Shown in pieces: positions 1 through 5,976 of a stretch of 5,976 nucleotides of DNA; the first letter of the stretch is position 1, and the number at the start of each line of letters is the position of its first letter. The position numbers were made by a program, and so were the translations under genes. The DNA comes from Candidatus Moraniibacteriota bacterium (GTDB taxonomy: Bacteria; Patescibacteriota; Minisyncoccia; Moranbacterales; UBA1568): positions 6,862 to 12,837 of the forward strand of contig JAHFOM010000027.1 in NCBI GenBank assembly GCA_023261685.1. Direction: 5' to 3'. Below the pieces are notes generated by a model, which did no database searches, was not told the DNA's origin, and saw nothing but the letters and a program-made list of their open reading frames with translations.

Positions 1-1638
1 GTAGAAAGAAGTACGCAGAGCGGCCGATGTGAAAAAATTTCTTTTAAGAAAGAAAAGTGGCGCGATGAGGAGTGGAAAAAAAACAAATGGAGTGACACTA
101 AATATGAGCGGATAAAAGTTGGAGAGAAAGGTGCCGATGAAATCACTTTTTCCGGCGATTGTTTTCGGCGAAGCGAGGAGGTCCATAAAATTATAGGGAA
201 TCATGCCTGACCAGGTATTGCCTAGGGTAAAAAGAAACGCTATAAAAAATATGCTGCCGACACTGAGCGCGAGCATATGCTTCATTTTTTGGAGCACATT
301 CAGGGTGGCAATCGTGACGCGGGAAGCATTGATCCATTGATCGACGAGGATGAGGAGGATGAGTACGAGGAATATCGGGGCGACCTTTTCAAAGGCTTGA
401 CTGAAGATCGTTGAGGTGAGGAGTTTAGATGGTTTGACCCAGACGGCCGGGAAGAGAAGAGAGAAAGTCGCGAGCGCCGTAAACGTCAAAAGAGCAAGGT
501 CTTTCAAGGATTTTTTCAGGTAGAGTACGAATGGGATAAGGGATTGCTTCGGATGATAGAGGTATTCAAGAAAAATAAGACCGAGAAAGAAAACAAAGAG
601 GATATTGGCGATGTATTTGGTGAGGAGGGCGAGACCAAGCAAGATGCCGGAGAAAATGAGGTAGCGGAATGATCTTCGTTTGAGAAAAATAAGATAAGAG
701 ATAAGAGAAAGGGGAGAAAATACCCAAAGGAGCGAATCAGGATTAACGATTTTTGTCATACCAATAAGAACCGGAGAAAGAGCGATGAGGACGAAGCTGA
801 AAAGAGCCTGTCTTCTTCCGAGTAAGCGTTCAAGGAAAAAATAAAAGAGGGGCAGAGAAAGAGTGACAAAGAGAAGAAGAGGAAAACGGAAGGCGAAATA
901 GTAGCTTTCCACACCTTCCTTGAGGTTGAACACTTCTCCTTGGAAGTGGATGGTGCGATATTCGTTGGTTGATTTGAAAAGAGTGCCGACTCCAGAGGTG
1001 AGCGCTACCGTGATGCCAGGTTTATCGCTGATATCTGTCTTTTCCCAATCATACCTGTCTACGGCCTTCCAATACTTGGCGATCCGACCATCGATCCAGA
1101 GTGGTTCATCGACGGCGGCATACTCCGTCAAGCGTGAAAGGCCAAAAGTAAAAAACATCCCCATTACGATGAAAATGAGAAGGAGTGTCGGTAATCCTTG
1201 AGCGATGAACCACTGTTTACAGGTAAGAGCCTCTTTATCTTCCCTGTCTCCGCCAGAGCGTTCTTGGGTGATAAAAAAATCGGAAAGGAGTATGCCGACC
1301 AAGATGACATAGACACCGAGTGCTATGGAGAAAATGGGATGGAAGTGTTGAGAGACACTGAGTCCATAGGTGAGAACGAGGGCGCCGGGGAGCCAAATAA
1401 GAAGGAGTGTGGAAAGCTGTTTTCTCCAGTCAAAGTGTGGAGAAAAATAAGCGACAGCTCCAACAGAAAGCGTTGCCGCAAAAGAAAAACCAAAATAAAA
1501 AGAGTCGTTCTGCAAGGGGAGGCGGAGCAGGACGAGTCCTTTTGCCTGGAGTGAAATAAACAGGAGAGTGAGGATGCCTATGAGAACTGATAGAATGTCA
1601 TAGATGCGGTTTTCTCTCCCTTGGAAAAAGGCTTGCAT
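1..1638 (-). CDS. GT39/PMT_2-like membrane glycosyltransferase, C-terminus beyond left edge
   Basis: Reverse-strand reading from ATG at 1638 gives 546 codons with no stop to base 1, so the gene runs off the left edge. An in-frame TAA at 1657-1659 with no other start codon after it fixes this start. The protein is strongly hydrophobic. Likely membrane segments lie near residues 13-31, 49-66, 74-96 and 99-119, followed by a charged loop (about 120-145) and another segment at 147-169. Next come the GT39 hallmarks: VDEPLW (176-181, acidic pair D177/E178), DKPG (205-208), NPDSLLW (299-305) and a GLALLTKY stretch ending at Y342. In known GT39/ArnT/PMT enzymes the DE pair sits in the first extracytoplasmic loop and serves catalysis with a polyprenyl-phosphate sugar donor. 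Here about four extra membrane segments precede it. The coding strand is pyrimidine-rich (many CTC, CTT, TCT, TTC codons), unlike the two plus-strand genes. Family assignment is fairly firm; donor and acceptor are unknown. Confidence 0.86.
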   Translation of the reverse strand, partial: MQAFFQGRENRIYDILSVLIGILTLLFISLQAKGLVLLRLPLQNDSFYFGFSFAATLSVGAVAYFSPHFDWRKQLSTLLLIWLPGALVLTYGLSVSQHFHPIFSIALGVYVILVGILLSDFFITQERSGGDREDKEALTCKQWFIAQGLPTLLLIFIVMGMFFTFGLSRLTEYAAVDEPLWIDGRIAKYWKAVDRYDWEKTDISDKPGITVALTSGVGTLFKSTNEYRTIHFQGEVFNLKEGVESYYFAFRFPLLLFVTLSLPLFYFFLERLLGRRQALFSFVLIALSPVLIGMTKIVNPDSLLWVFSPLSLISYLIFLKRRSFRYLIFSGILLGLALLTKYIANILFVFFLGLIFLEYLYHPKQSLIPFVLYLKKSLKDLALLTFTALATFSLLFPAVWVKPSKLLTSTIFSQAFEKVAPIFLVLILLILVDQWINASRVTIATLNVLQKMKHMLALSVGSIFFIAFLFTLGNTWSGMIPYNFMDLLASPKTIAGKSDFIGTFLSNFYPLIFSVTPFVFFPLLIAPLFFLKRNFFTSAALRTSFY

Positions 1639-1645
1639 AGATCGT

Positions 1646-1674
1646 TTGCTCCGGGCTTAGAAATGGTTTAGAAT
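1646..1674 (+). promoter_or_regulatory. candidate sigma70-type promoter for the two plus-strand glycosyltransferase genes
   Basis: TTGCTC (1646-1651) and TAGAAT (1669-1674) are separated by exactly 17 bases. The -10 matches TATAAT at five of six positions; the -35 matches only TTG of TTGACA. Transcription would start near 1681, giving a leader of about 50 bases before the GTG at 1732. The position in a 93-base divergent spacer is right for a promoter. The call rests on consensus matching alone. No comparably good promoter was found for the divergent minus-strand gene. Confidence 0.38.
1649..1652 (-). promoter_or_regulatory. Shine-Dalgarno-like GGAG before the leftmost gene
   Basis: On the minus strand GGAG lies 10 bases before the ATG at 1638, within CGGAGC. 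The spacing is a little long but acceptable. It supports the ATG chosen for the reverse-strand glycosyltransferase and overlaps the candidate -35 element of the opposite-strand promoter. Confidence 0.4.
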
Positions 1675-1731
1675 GAAAGAAAGTTCCCTTGTATCCTAGC
1701 GCAAAGCAACCAAAAAAGAAAGCACATCCGT

Positions 1732-3537
1732 GTGGGCCGATTCTCTTTAAAACAACTAGTCATTTTTGGACTCATAGCCATTGTTGGGATTGGAATTTTT
1801 TTGCGTACCTATCATTTTTCTCCATGGCTTCATTTTGAGCTGGATCAGGCGCGGGATGCCCGGGTTATTGATGTGGCGCTTGAGGGTGATCCGGCTGATT
1901 TACCGCTTCTGGGGCCAAAGGCTGGCGGAACCTTTCTGCGTCTGGCGCCCGGGTATTATTATCTGCAGTACCTCAGCGCGCTGGTGTTTGGTGGATCGCC
2001 TGCCGGTATGGCGGGATTCGTCGCGGTTTTCTCTATTCTTTCCATACCGTTGTTTTATTTTTTGTTACGACGCTATTTTTCTTATCCGTTATCACTGGGG
2101 CTGACTTTTCTCTTTTCAACATCGGCCTATTTCGTGATGTATGGACGTTTTGCGTGGAATCCGAATATCCTGCCATTTTTTACAATGCTCGGTCTGTATG
2201 CCCTGCTTCGTTCGGTTGATGAAAGCGAACATCAGAAAGAACGCTGGTTTTTGGCGGCGGTTTTTTCTCTGATACTTGCTACACATGCTCATTTTTTGGC
2301 CTTTTTGGCGATACCGGCTATCGTTATAGTTTTTTTTCTTGTCAAACGTCCGCGATTTTCACTGTATTCTTGGTTGCTTGCTTTTTCTCTCGTGATGGTT
2401 CTTTACCTGCCTCTGGCACTCAATGAAATCGAGACCGGAGGGATGAATACACAAGAGTTTTTCGGAGCTATCACGGAGAAATCCACCAAAGAAGATCATA
2501 TTCTTCCGGACAAGTTTTTCCGTAATATCGCCGAACATGCTTTAGGAGCACTCCTTATTACGACGGGGTTTGAGGGCGGGACGTTTCCTTATTTCACTTG
2601 GAATGAGTCAGGGCGTATCTGGTGGACCTGCAATGAAAAATGTGATCAAGGAAAGTGGTATGGAGTAGCCACCGCTCTGGTTTTCGGAATGAGCCTTCTC
2701 TTTCTGGTTTTTTTCTGGTGGAAAGAACGTGAGCAGAAGAAAAAGGATTTTTTGCTTCTTTCCGGTATCTGGTTTAGCGTGGCATTCATTCTTTTTTTAC
2801 CGCTTTCTTATGGCTTCGCGCCGAGATTTTTTCTCCTGTCCGGACCGCTTTTTATTATTTTCCTCGGTCTCTTCCTGCTCGGTGTGAAACAGATACTGGG
2901 AAATGGTCGGGTAGGGACTTTTGTGGTGGGGGGGAGCTTGGCAATATTGGTTTGTTCCAATCTCTTTTTTCTCTTCGAACGTTTTGATGAATTGTCACGT
3001 GCCGGAACGGAAATGATAAAGAATAATCCCGATCGGATATTGAAAGAACGCGTCCGGGTCACGATGGAACAACAAACCGCTATCGTTGACTTTCTGGAGA
3101 AGCGGCAGAGGGAAACGGGTTATCCTGTGTATATGTGGAGCGAGCCTCAGCATCGCCGAGCACTGAAATATTTGTTAGAGAAGCGTGGCGTGGAAAATGC
3201 CGTACTCGGTTTTGACGGTATCTATCGGGAGGGGGTATATTATCTTATTCTGCGGGCCCAATCTGATTTGGAAGATGCCCTGAAGAAATATCGTGAACAT
3301 TATACCATCGGAGAAACGACTCCGTTCGGTACGCTGGTCGCGATTGAACTCGTACCGGATCCGGTTGCGATCCTCGCACAACGGCAGGATTTCTCAAAGC
3401 CGAATCCGAGCGATTCAACGGCGCCGCCTCGCTATACGTGGCGGGAATTTTTCAAACGCAACGCGCCAATCACCGCTCCGGAAGAAGATACTTCCTTGGA
3501 TCAGATGGAGGATAAAGACGCTTCACAAGATAATTAA
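1732..3537 (+). CDS. GT-C fold (GT39-like) polytopic membrane glycosyltransferase, 601 aa
   Basis: Complete gene from GTG (1732) to TAA (3535-3537). The frame opens after a TAG at 1669-1671 and has no ATG, TTG or other GTG before 1732, so GTG is the only sensible start; only a weak purine stretch (AAAAGAAAG) precedes it. TM1 (about 8-25) is followed by an outer loop with FELDQARDA (35-43; D38 and D42), the place where GT39 enzymes carry the catalytic acidic pair, here D-Q-x-x-x-... rather than DE. GRFAWNPN (138-145) occupies the usual NP-type position. About eleven membrane segments extend to residue 414. A large loop (231-310) lies between segments at 212-230 and 311-329 and contains C300 and C304. 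Residues about 415-545 look like a soluble extracytoplasmic alpha/beta domain; 546-601 is a polar, acidic, proline-containing tail. Probably transfers a sugar from a polyprenyl-phosphate donor; substrate unknown. It is first gene of a likely operon with the 508-residue enzyme downstream. Confidence 0.85.
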   Translation: MGRFSLKQLVIFGLIAIVGIGIFLRTYHFSPWLHFELDQARDARVIDVALEGDPADLPLLGPKAGGTFLRLAPGYYYLQYLSALVFGGSPAGMAGFVAVFSILSIPLFYFLLRRYFSYPLSLGLTFLFSTSAYFVMYGRFAWNPNILPFFTMLGLYALLRSVDESEHQKERWFLAAVFSLILATHAHFLAFLAIPAIVIVFFLVKRPRFSLYSWLLAFSLVMVLYLPLALNEIETGGMNTQEFFGAITEKSTKEDHILPDKFFRNIAEHALGALLITTGFEGGTFPYFTWNESGRIWWTCNEKCDQGKWYGVATALVFGMSLLFLVFFWWKEREQKKKDFLLLSGIWFSVAFILFLPLSYGFAPRFFLLSGPLFIIFLGLFLLGVKQILGNGRVGTFVVGGSLAILVCSNLFFLFERFDELSRAGTEMIKNNPDRILKERVRVTMEQQTAIVDFLEKRQRETGYPVYMWSEPQHRRALKYLLEKRGVENAVLGFDGIYREGVYYLILRAQSDLEDALKKYREHYTIGETTPFGTLVAIELVPDPVAILAQRQDFSKPNPSDSTAPPRYTWREFFKRNAPITAPEEDTSLDQMEDKDASQDN

Positions 3538-3549
3538 TATCTACGCCTT

Positions 3550-5076
3550 ATGAATTGGAAACAGACATTTTTCGCCCTCGCCGTCATCGTGCTATTGGGC
3601 ACAGGATTGCGCTTTACCGGACTCGGTAATAATTCTTTCGTATCCGATGAATTTCTCGATATGAACTCGGCATATGGATACGCGCAGACAGGAAAGTGGC
3701 AGGCGTGGGACTTCAATCTTGGCAAACCTTCAGAGGTGAATATCAATGCACCCCGCGATGAACGAGCAGTGGTCTATAAGTGGCAAGTAGCACAACTTTT
3801 CAAATTTCTGCCGCCCACCGAAACAGTCGCCCGCTCCGTCAGCGTCTTGTGGGGGAGTATCTCTCTTCTGGTGATTTTTTGGGCGGCGCTGACATTGACC
3901 AAGCGCCGTGAAATCGCGCTTCTTGCGACACTTTTGTTCGCGGTTTCCATAAGCGGGATCATCTTCGATCGGACACTCCGGATGTACGCGATATTTTTTC
4001 CACTCTATCTGGCAGCGACAACCTTTACCTTTCTCGCTTTGGAAAGAATCTATACCGGTCGCATTTCATTGCTTAAGGTTCTATGGGAAAGACTGGGTAT
4101 CAATGTTTTATTTGGGATCCCGGCGATACTTCTTTTTATTTTCTCGCTCCTGACGCATCAGTTGACTGGGACGCTCGTTTTTTCCGTGGCAGCCTATCTG
4201 CTCGTGCGAGCGTTTCAGGAATATCGCCAGAATGGCAAGCTGCAGAGCAAATATTCCATCATATTCGCTCTCGGTCTGATAGGAGTGATCGCTGTCGCTC
4301 TGTTTTTTCCGAAATTTTTCCGTGCGTTTGCTGGCGGACTCATTTTCTTCGATGATCACTATGGCTACCTCAGCTATGTTTTGCGCGACTATTACCATCC
4401 TCTGCTGGCGATTCTGCTGATGATGCTCGGCGGATGGTGGATCGCCAAGCGCGAAGGGATGCCCAAAGAATCCCTGTGGCTTTCTCTCTCGCTTCTGGTG
4501 CCGCTTGCGATGGCGGTATGGCTGTGGCGGCGCAATATCGGAGCGCAGTATATTTTTTTCGTCCAATCATTCGCGTTGATACTGGTCGCATCCGGTATCT
4601 TTGGTGTCTGGAAATTGGTCTGTGAAAAATGGAATATTACTGAAACAAAAAAATCTCTCGTCATCTTGAGTCTATTATTGGTACTGGTGCCGAACTTCGG
4701 ATACTTCGGCGAAGAAAACAACACCTATCACGAAACGTCATCGGGAAGCAATCCGAATTACCGCAAAGTATTCGCCTACTTCAAAAAGCAGCATCTCGAT
4801 ACTGATGTCCTCGTGACCCGTAACGGACGTAATTACTACTTTAGCGGTGCCAACGTGCCGGTGTACGATCTTGGGGATGAAATATCCCGGACTCGGCTTT
4901 CACAAGAAGATCTAGAGAGGTTGATGCATGAGTATCAGACGGGATGGGTTATTTTGTCCGACAATGACTATGACTATGTCGGCAAAGGCGTGAAGGAATT
5001 CTTGAACAAAAACCTGACCCGCATCAGCAACGATCAGGTGCGCGGCGCTATCGATGTCTTCACGTGGGGACGCTAA
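3550..5076 (+). CDS. GT39/PMT_2-like membrane glycosyltransferase, 508 aa
   Basis: Complete gene from ATG (3550) to TAA (5074-5076), 12 bases after the stop of the preceding glycosyltransferase and in the same frame (TAA TAT CTA CGC CTT ATG). TM1 (about 7-22) is followed by VSDEF (31-35), giving the classic acidic pair D33/E34 at the start of the first outer loop. FDRTLRMY (139-146) matches the R-x-x-R-M-Y type motif common in this family. LLTHQLTG (200-207) closes a later segment. About eleven membrane helices extend to about 382. Residues 383-508 form a polar domain, probably outside the membrane, with alternating strand-like and helical stretches (TDVLVTRNG near 418-426). Expected role is sugar transfer from a polyprenyl-phosphate donor on the outer face of the membrane. 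No Shine-Dalgarno is visible upstream, so translation may depend on coupling to the upstream gene. Acceptor unknown. Confidence 0.9.
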   Translation: MNWKQTFFALAVIVLLGTGLRFTGLGNNSFVSDEFLDMNSAYGYAQTGKWQAWDFNLGKPSEVNINAPRDERAVVYKWQVAQLFKFLPPTETVARSVSVLWGSISLLVIFWAALTLTKRREIALLATLLFAVSISGIIFDRTLRMYAIFFPLYLAATTFTFLALERIYTGRISLLKVLWERLGINVLFGIPAILLFIFSLLTHQLTGTLVFSVAAYLLVRAFQEYRQNGKLQSKYSIIFALGLIGVIAVALFFPKFFRAFAGGLIFFDDHYGYLSYVLRDYYHPLLAILLMMLGGWWIAKREGMPKESLWLSLSLLVPLAMAVWLWRRNIGAQYIFFVQSFALILVASGIFGVWKLVCEKWNITETKKSLVILSLLLVLVPNFGYFGEENNTYHETSSGSNPNYRKVFAYFKKQHLDTDVLVTRNGRNYYFSGANVPVYDLGDEISRTRLSQEDLERLMHEYQTGWVILSDNDYDYVGKGVKEFLNKNLTRISNDQVRGAIDVFTWGR

Positions 5077-5111
5077 GAGAAAAAATATACTGAGAAAATT
5101 CATCTATCATT

Positions 5112-5149
5112 TGTTACCTATAAACCACGGTCGTGGTTTATAGGTAACA
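5112..5149 (+). terminator. perfect inverted repeat with short T run, probable intrinsic terminator
   Basis: The arm GTTACCTATAAACCACG (5113-5129) is repeated as an exact reverse complement at 5132-5148, with GT in the centre. An outer T-A pair extends the arms to 18 bases (5112-5149). Allowing for loop geometry the RNA hairpin would have a four-base GGTC loop and at least 16 pairs. On the plus strand it is followed by four T residues (5150-5153), which fits termination of the operon ending at 5076. On the minus strand the stem is followed by AAATGATAG with no T run, so it is a weaker candidate for the convergent flippase. The arms are longer and more exact than most intrinsic terminators, so it could also be a copy of a dispersed palindromic repeat. 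Confidence 0.68.
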
Positions 5150-5167
5150 TTTTGAGTAGCGGATATT

Positions 5168-5976
5168 TTAAGCTTTTTTAAAAATTTTCGTGAATGGGGC
5201 GGTATCGCTTTGCCGGAGTTCACCAAAGAGTTTGAGGAAAGCGAAGTAGAGGAAGAAGAGCAGCGCTCCGGAAGCGAGGAAGCTGTAGGCACCTTGGGGG
5301 AGAATGTATGCCAGCAGGGTTATGAGGAAGGTAGAAAGCAACGAAAGCATAATCGTTTTCACGGAGAGACGGACATTGAAATGGCGGCTCGTGTAGAAGA
5401 GAACGCTCTGCATCAGCAGGAAAGAAATGAGAGTGGTAGCCAGCGCTGCACCGGAGAGCGCCAAGGCCGGAATAAGAAGAAAGTTGAGCAGTATCATCCC
5501 CAAAAAACCGAAACCTGCCAAATACATCGGTATTTTCACCAGTCCAGCTCCATTGAGGGCAAAACTAAGGACATAAAAAACCGTGAGAAACCCGACACCA
5601 AGCGCAAAAATACTCATCGGGTAGGCGGCTTCACCATAGACTGTTCCGTAAAAAAGATGCAGGACTTGCGGCGCGTATATGATGAGCAGGGTCACCATCG
5701 GAAAGAGAAGGAGCACCATAAGACGGAGAGCTGTATTGACCAATATTTCCGTTTCTTGGGTATTGCGCTCGGCAGTAGTTTTGGAAATAGCCGGCAAGAG
5801 AACGATCGTCAAGGCGTAGAAGAGATAGTACGGAATACGCCCGACAGTAATGGCGGCGCTGTAAATACCAGTCAGGTAATCGTCCTTGAGAAGAGCTTTG
5901 ACGAAATAAAGATCAAGCGTCAGAATCAATTCGTAGAAAACAAGAAAAAGGGTAAGCGGTCCGGCATAGAGCAGGA
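5168..5976 (-). CDS. Wzx/MOP-superfamily polysaccharide flippase, C-terminal part, start beyond right edge
   Basis: The minus-strand frame is open from the right edge down to TAA at 5168-5170, giving 268 whole residues. A TTG at 5929 lies inside the frame, but coding continues upstream of it (LLYAGPLTLFLVFYE), so it is an internal leucine and the true start is outside the window. The segment LDLYFVKALL, then G-x-Y-S-A-A and GRIPYYLFYAL ending in LLPAIS, is the typical middle of oligosaccharide flippases. LNGAG (bases 5557-5543) followed by LLNFLLIPALALSGAALAT (near 5488-5435) matches the polysaccharide-biosynthesis C-terminal region. About seven or eight membrane helices are visible, ending in a short basic tail (TKIFKKA). 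Such proteins move undecaprenyl-linked glycans across the cytoplasmic membrane. It converges on the glycosyltransferase operon, leaving a 91-base gap. The glycan moved cannot be told from sequence; teichoic-acid, O-antigen and exopolysaccharide exporters share this fold. Confidence 0.88.
   Translation of the reverse strand, partial: LLYAGPLTLFLVFYELILTLDLYFVKALLKDDYLTGIYSAAITVGRIPYYLFYALTIVLLPAISKTTAERNTQETEILVNTALRLMVLLLFPMVTLLIIYAPQVLHLFYGTVYGEAAYPMSIFALGVGFLTVFYVLSFALNGAGLVKIPMYLAGFGFLGMILLNFLLIPALALSGAALATTLISFLLMQSVLFYTSRHFNVRLSVKTIMLSLLSTFLITLLAYILPQGAYSFLASGALLFFLYFAFLKLFGELRQSDTAPFTKIFKKA

Noticed and set aside
920..1554. Two plus-strand open frames of 93 and 118 codons antisense to the leftmost gene.
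   Set aside because: They overlap a 546-codon reverse frame with clear GT39 motifs. Their translations are low-complexity, charged and without recognisable domains, as expected of antisense shadows of a pyrimidine-rich membrane gene.
3535..3552. The two plus-strand glycosyltransferases as one gene broken by a point mutation to TAA.
   Set aside because: Each half has its own first membrane segment, its own acidic outer-loop motif and its own C-terminal soluble domain, so they are two complete proteins that merely share a frame.
4108..4724. Several minus-strand open frames of 73 to 152 codons inside the 508-residue glycosyltransferase gene.
   Set aside because: The plus-strand frame is a complete enzyme with family motifs. 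The reverse translations are rich in R, S, P and K without membrane segments or motifs, and overlap one another.
5077..5111. A terminator for the convergent flippase gene on the minus strand after the palindrome.
   Set aside because: After the stem the minus strand reads AAATGATAGATGAATTTTC, with no adjacent T run. Termination on this strand is possible but not supported by sequence.
5167..5191. The A/T-rich stretch with TTTTTTAAAAATTTT near the end of the flippase gene, as a hairpin terminator or promoter.
   Set aside because: It lies in the last codons of the flippase (lysine, phenylalanine and isoleucine codons). It forms only a short A/T stem and has no consensus -35 at correct spacing.
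5927..5929. TTG as the start codon of the flippase.
   Set aside because: The same frame continues upstream to the window edge without a stop and with membrane-type residues. Flippases of this family are much longer than the 253 residues such a start would give.
1..5976. Alternative genetic code (UGA recoded), CRISPR array, tRNA or insertion sequence.
   Set aside because: All four frames read cleanly with the standard code, with TAA at the visible stops. No regularly spaced repeats, cloverleaf-like sequence, transposase motifs or flanking duplications were seen.

Overview
The window is 5,976 bases of ordinary-looking bacterial coding DNA holding four protein genes. All four encode polytopic membrane proteins of the kind that build and export cell-surface glycans. 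Three are GT-C (glycosyltransferase family 39, PMT_2-like) membrane glycosyltransferases. The fourth is a Wzx/MOP-type lipid-linked oligosaccharide flippase. Two of the four are cut by the window edges. No RNA genes, mobile elements, CRISPR arrays or phage genes were seen. The standard code fits, since every visible stop is TAA. The mid-GC composition, GTG start, weak or absent Shine-Dalgarno signals and the style of these GT-C proteins suggest a candidate-phylum (Patescibacteria/Parcubacteria-like) genome. That placement is an impression from protein style, not a demonstrated assignment.

Layout, left to right. (1) 1-1638, minus strand: a large GT39-type glycosyltransferase whose C-terminus lies beyond the left edge. 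It is one uninterrupted reading frame of 546 codons, with an unusual block of about four membrane segments ahead of the catalytic DE loop. (2) 1639-1731: a 93-base divergent intergenic region with a candidate sigma70-type promoter for the plus strand. (3) 1732-3537, plus strand: a complete 601-residue GT-C protein starting with GTG. (4) 3550-5076, plus strand: a complete 508-residue GT39 protein, 12 bases downstream of and in the same reading frame as its neighbour, with no visible Shine-Dalgarno. (5) 5077-5167: a convergent intergenic region dominated by a perfect inverted repeat followed by a short T run, read as a transcription terminator. (6) 5168-5976, minus strand: the C-terminal part of a flippase whose start lies beyond the right edge.

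How the genes could work together (inference from families): the flippase would move undecaprenyl-linked glycans across the membrane. The GT-C enzymes would use polyprenyl-phosphate sugars on the outer face to extend or transfer sugars to lipid, glycan or protein acceptors. The two plus-strand genes look like a bicistronic operon, and the leftmost gene diverges from them. The flippase converges on that operon and is probably controlled separately. No donor or acceptor sugar can be assigned from the sequence.
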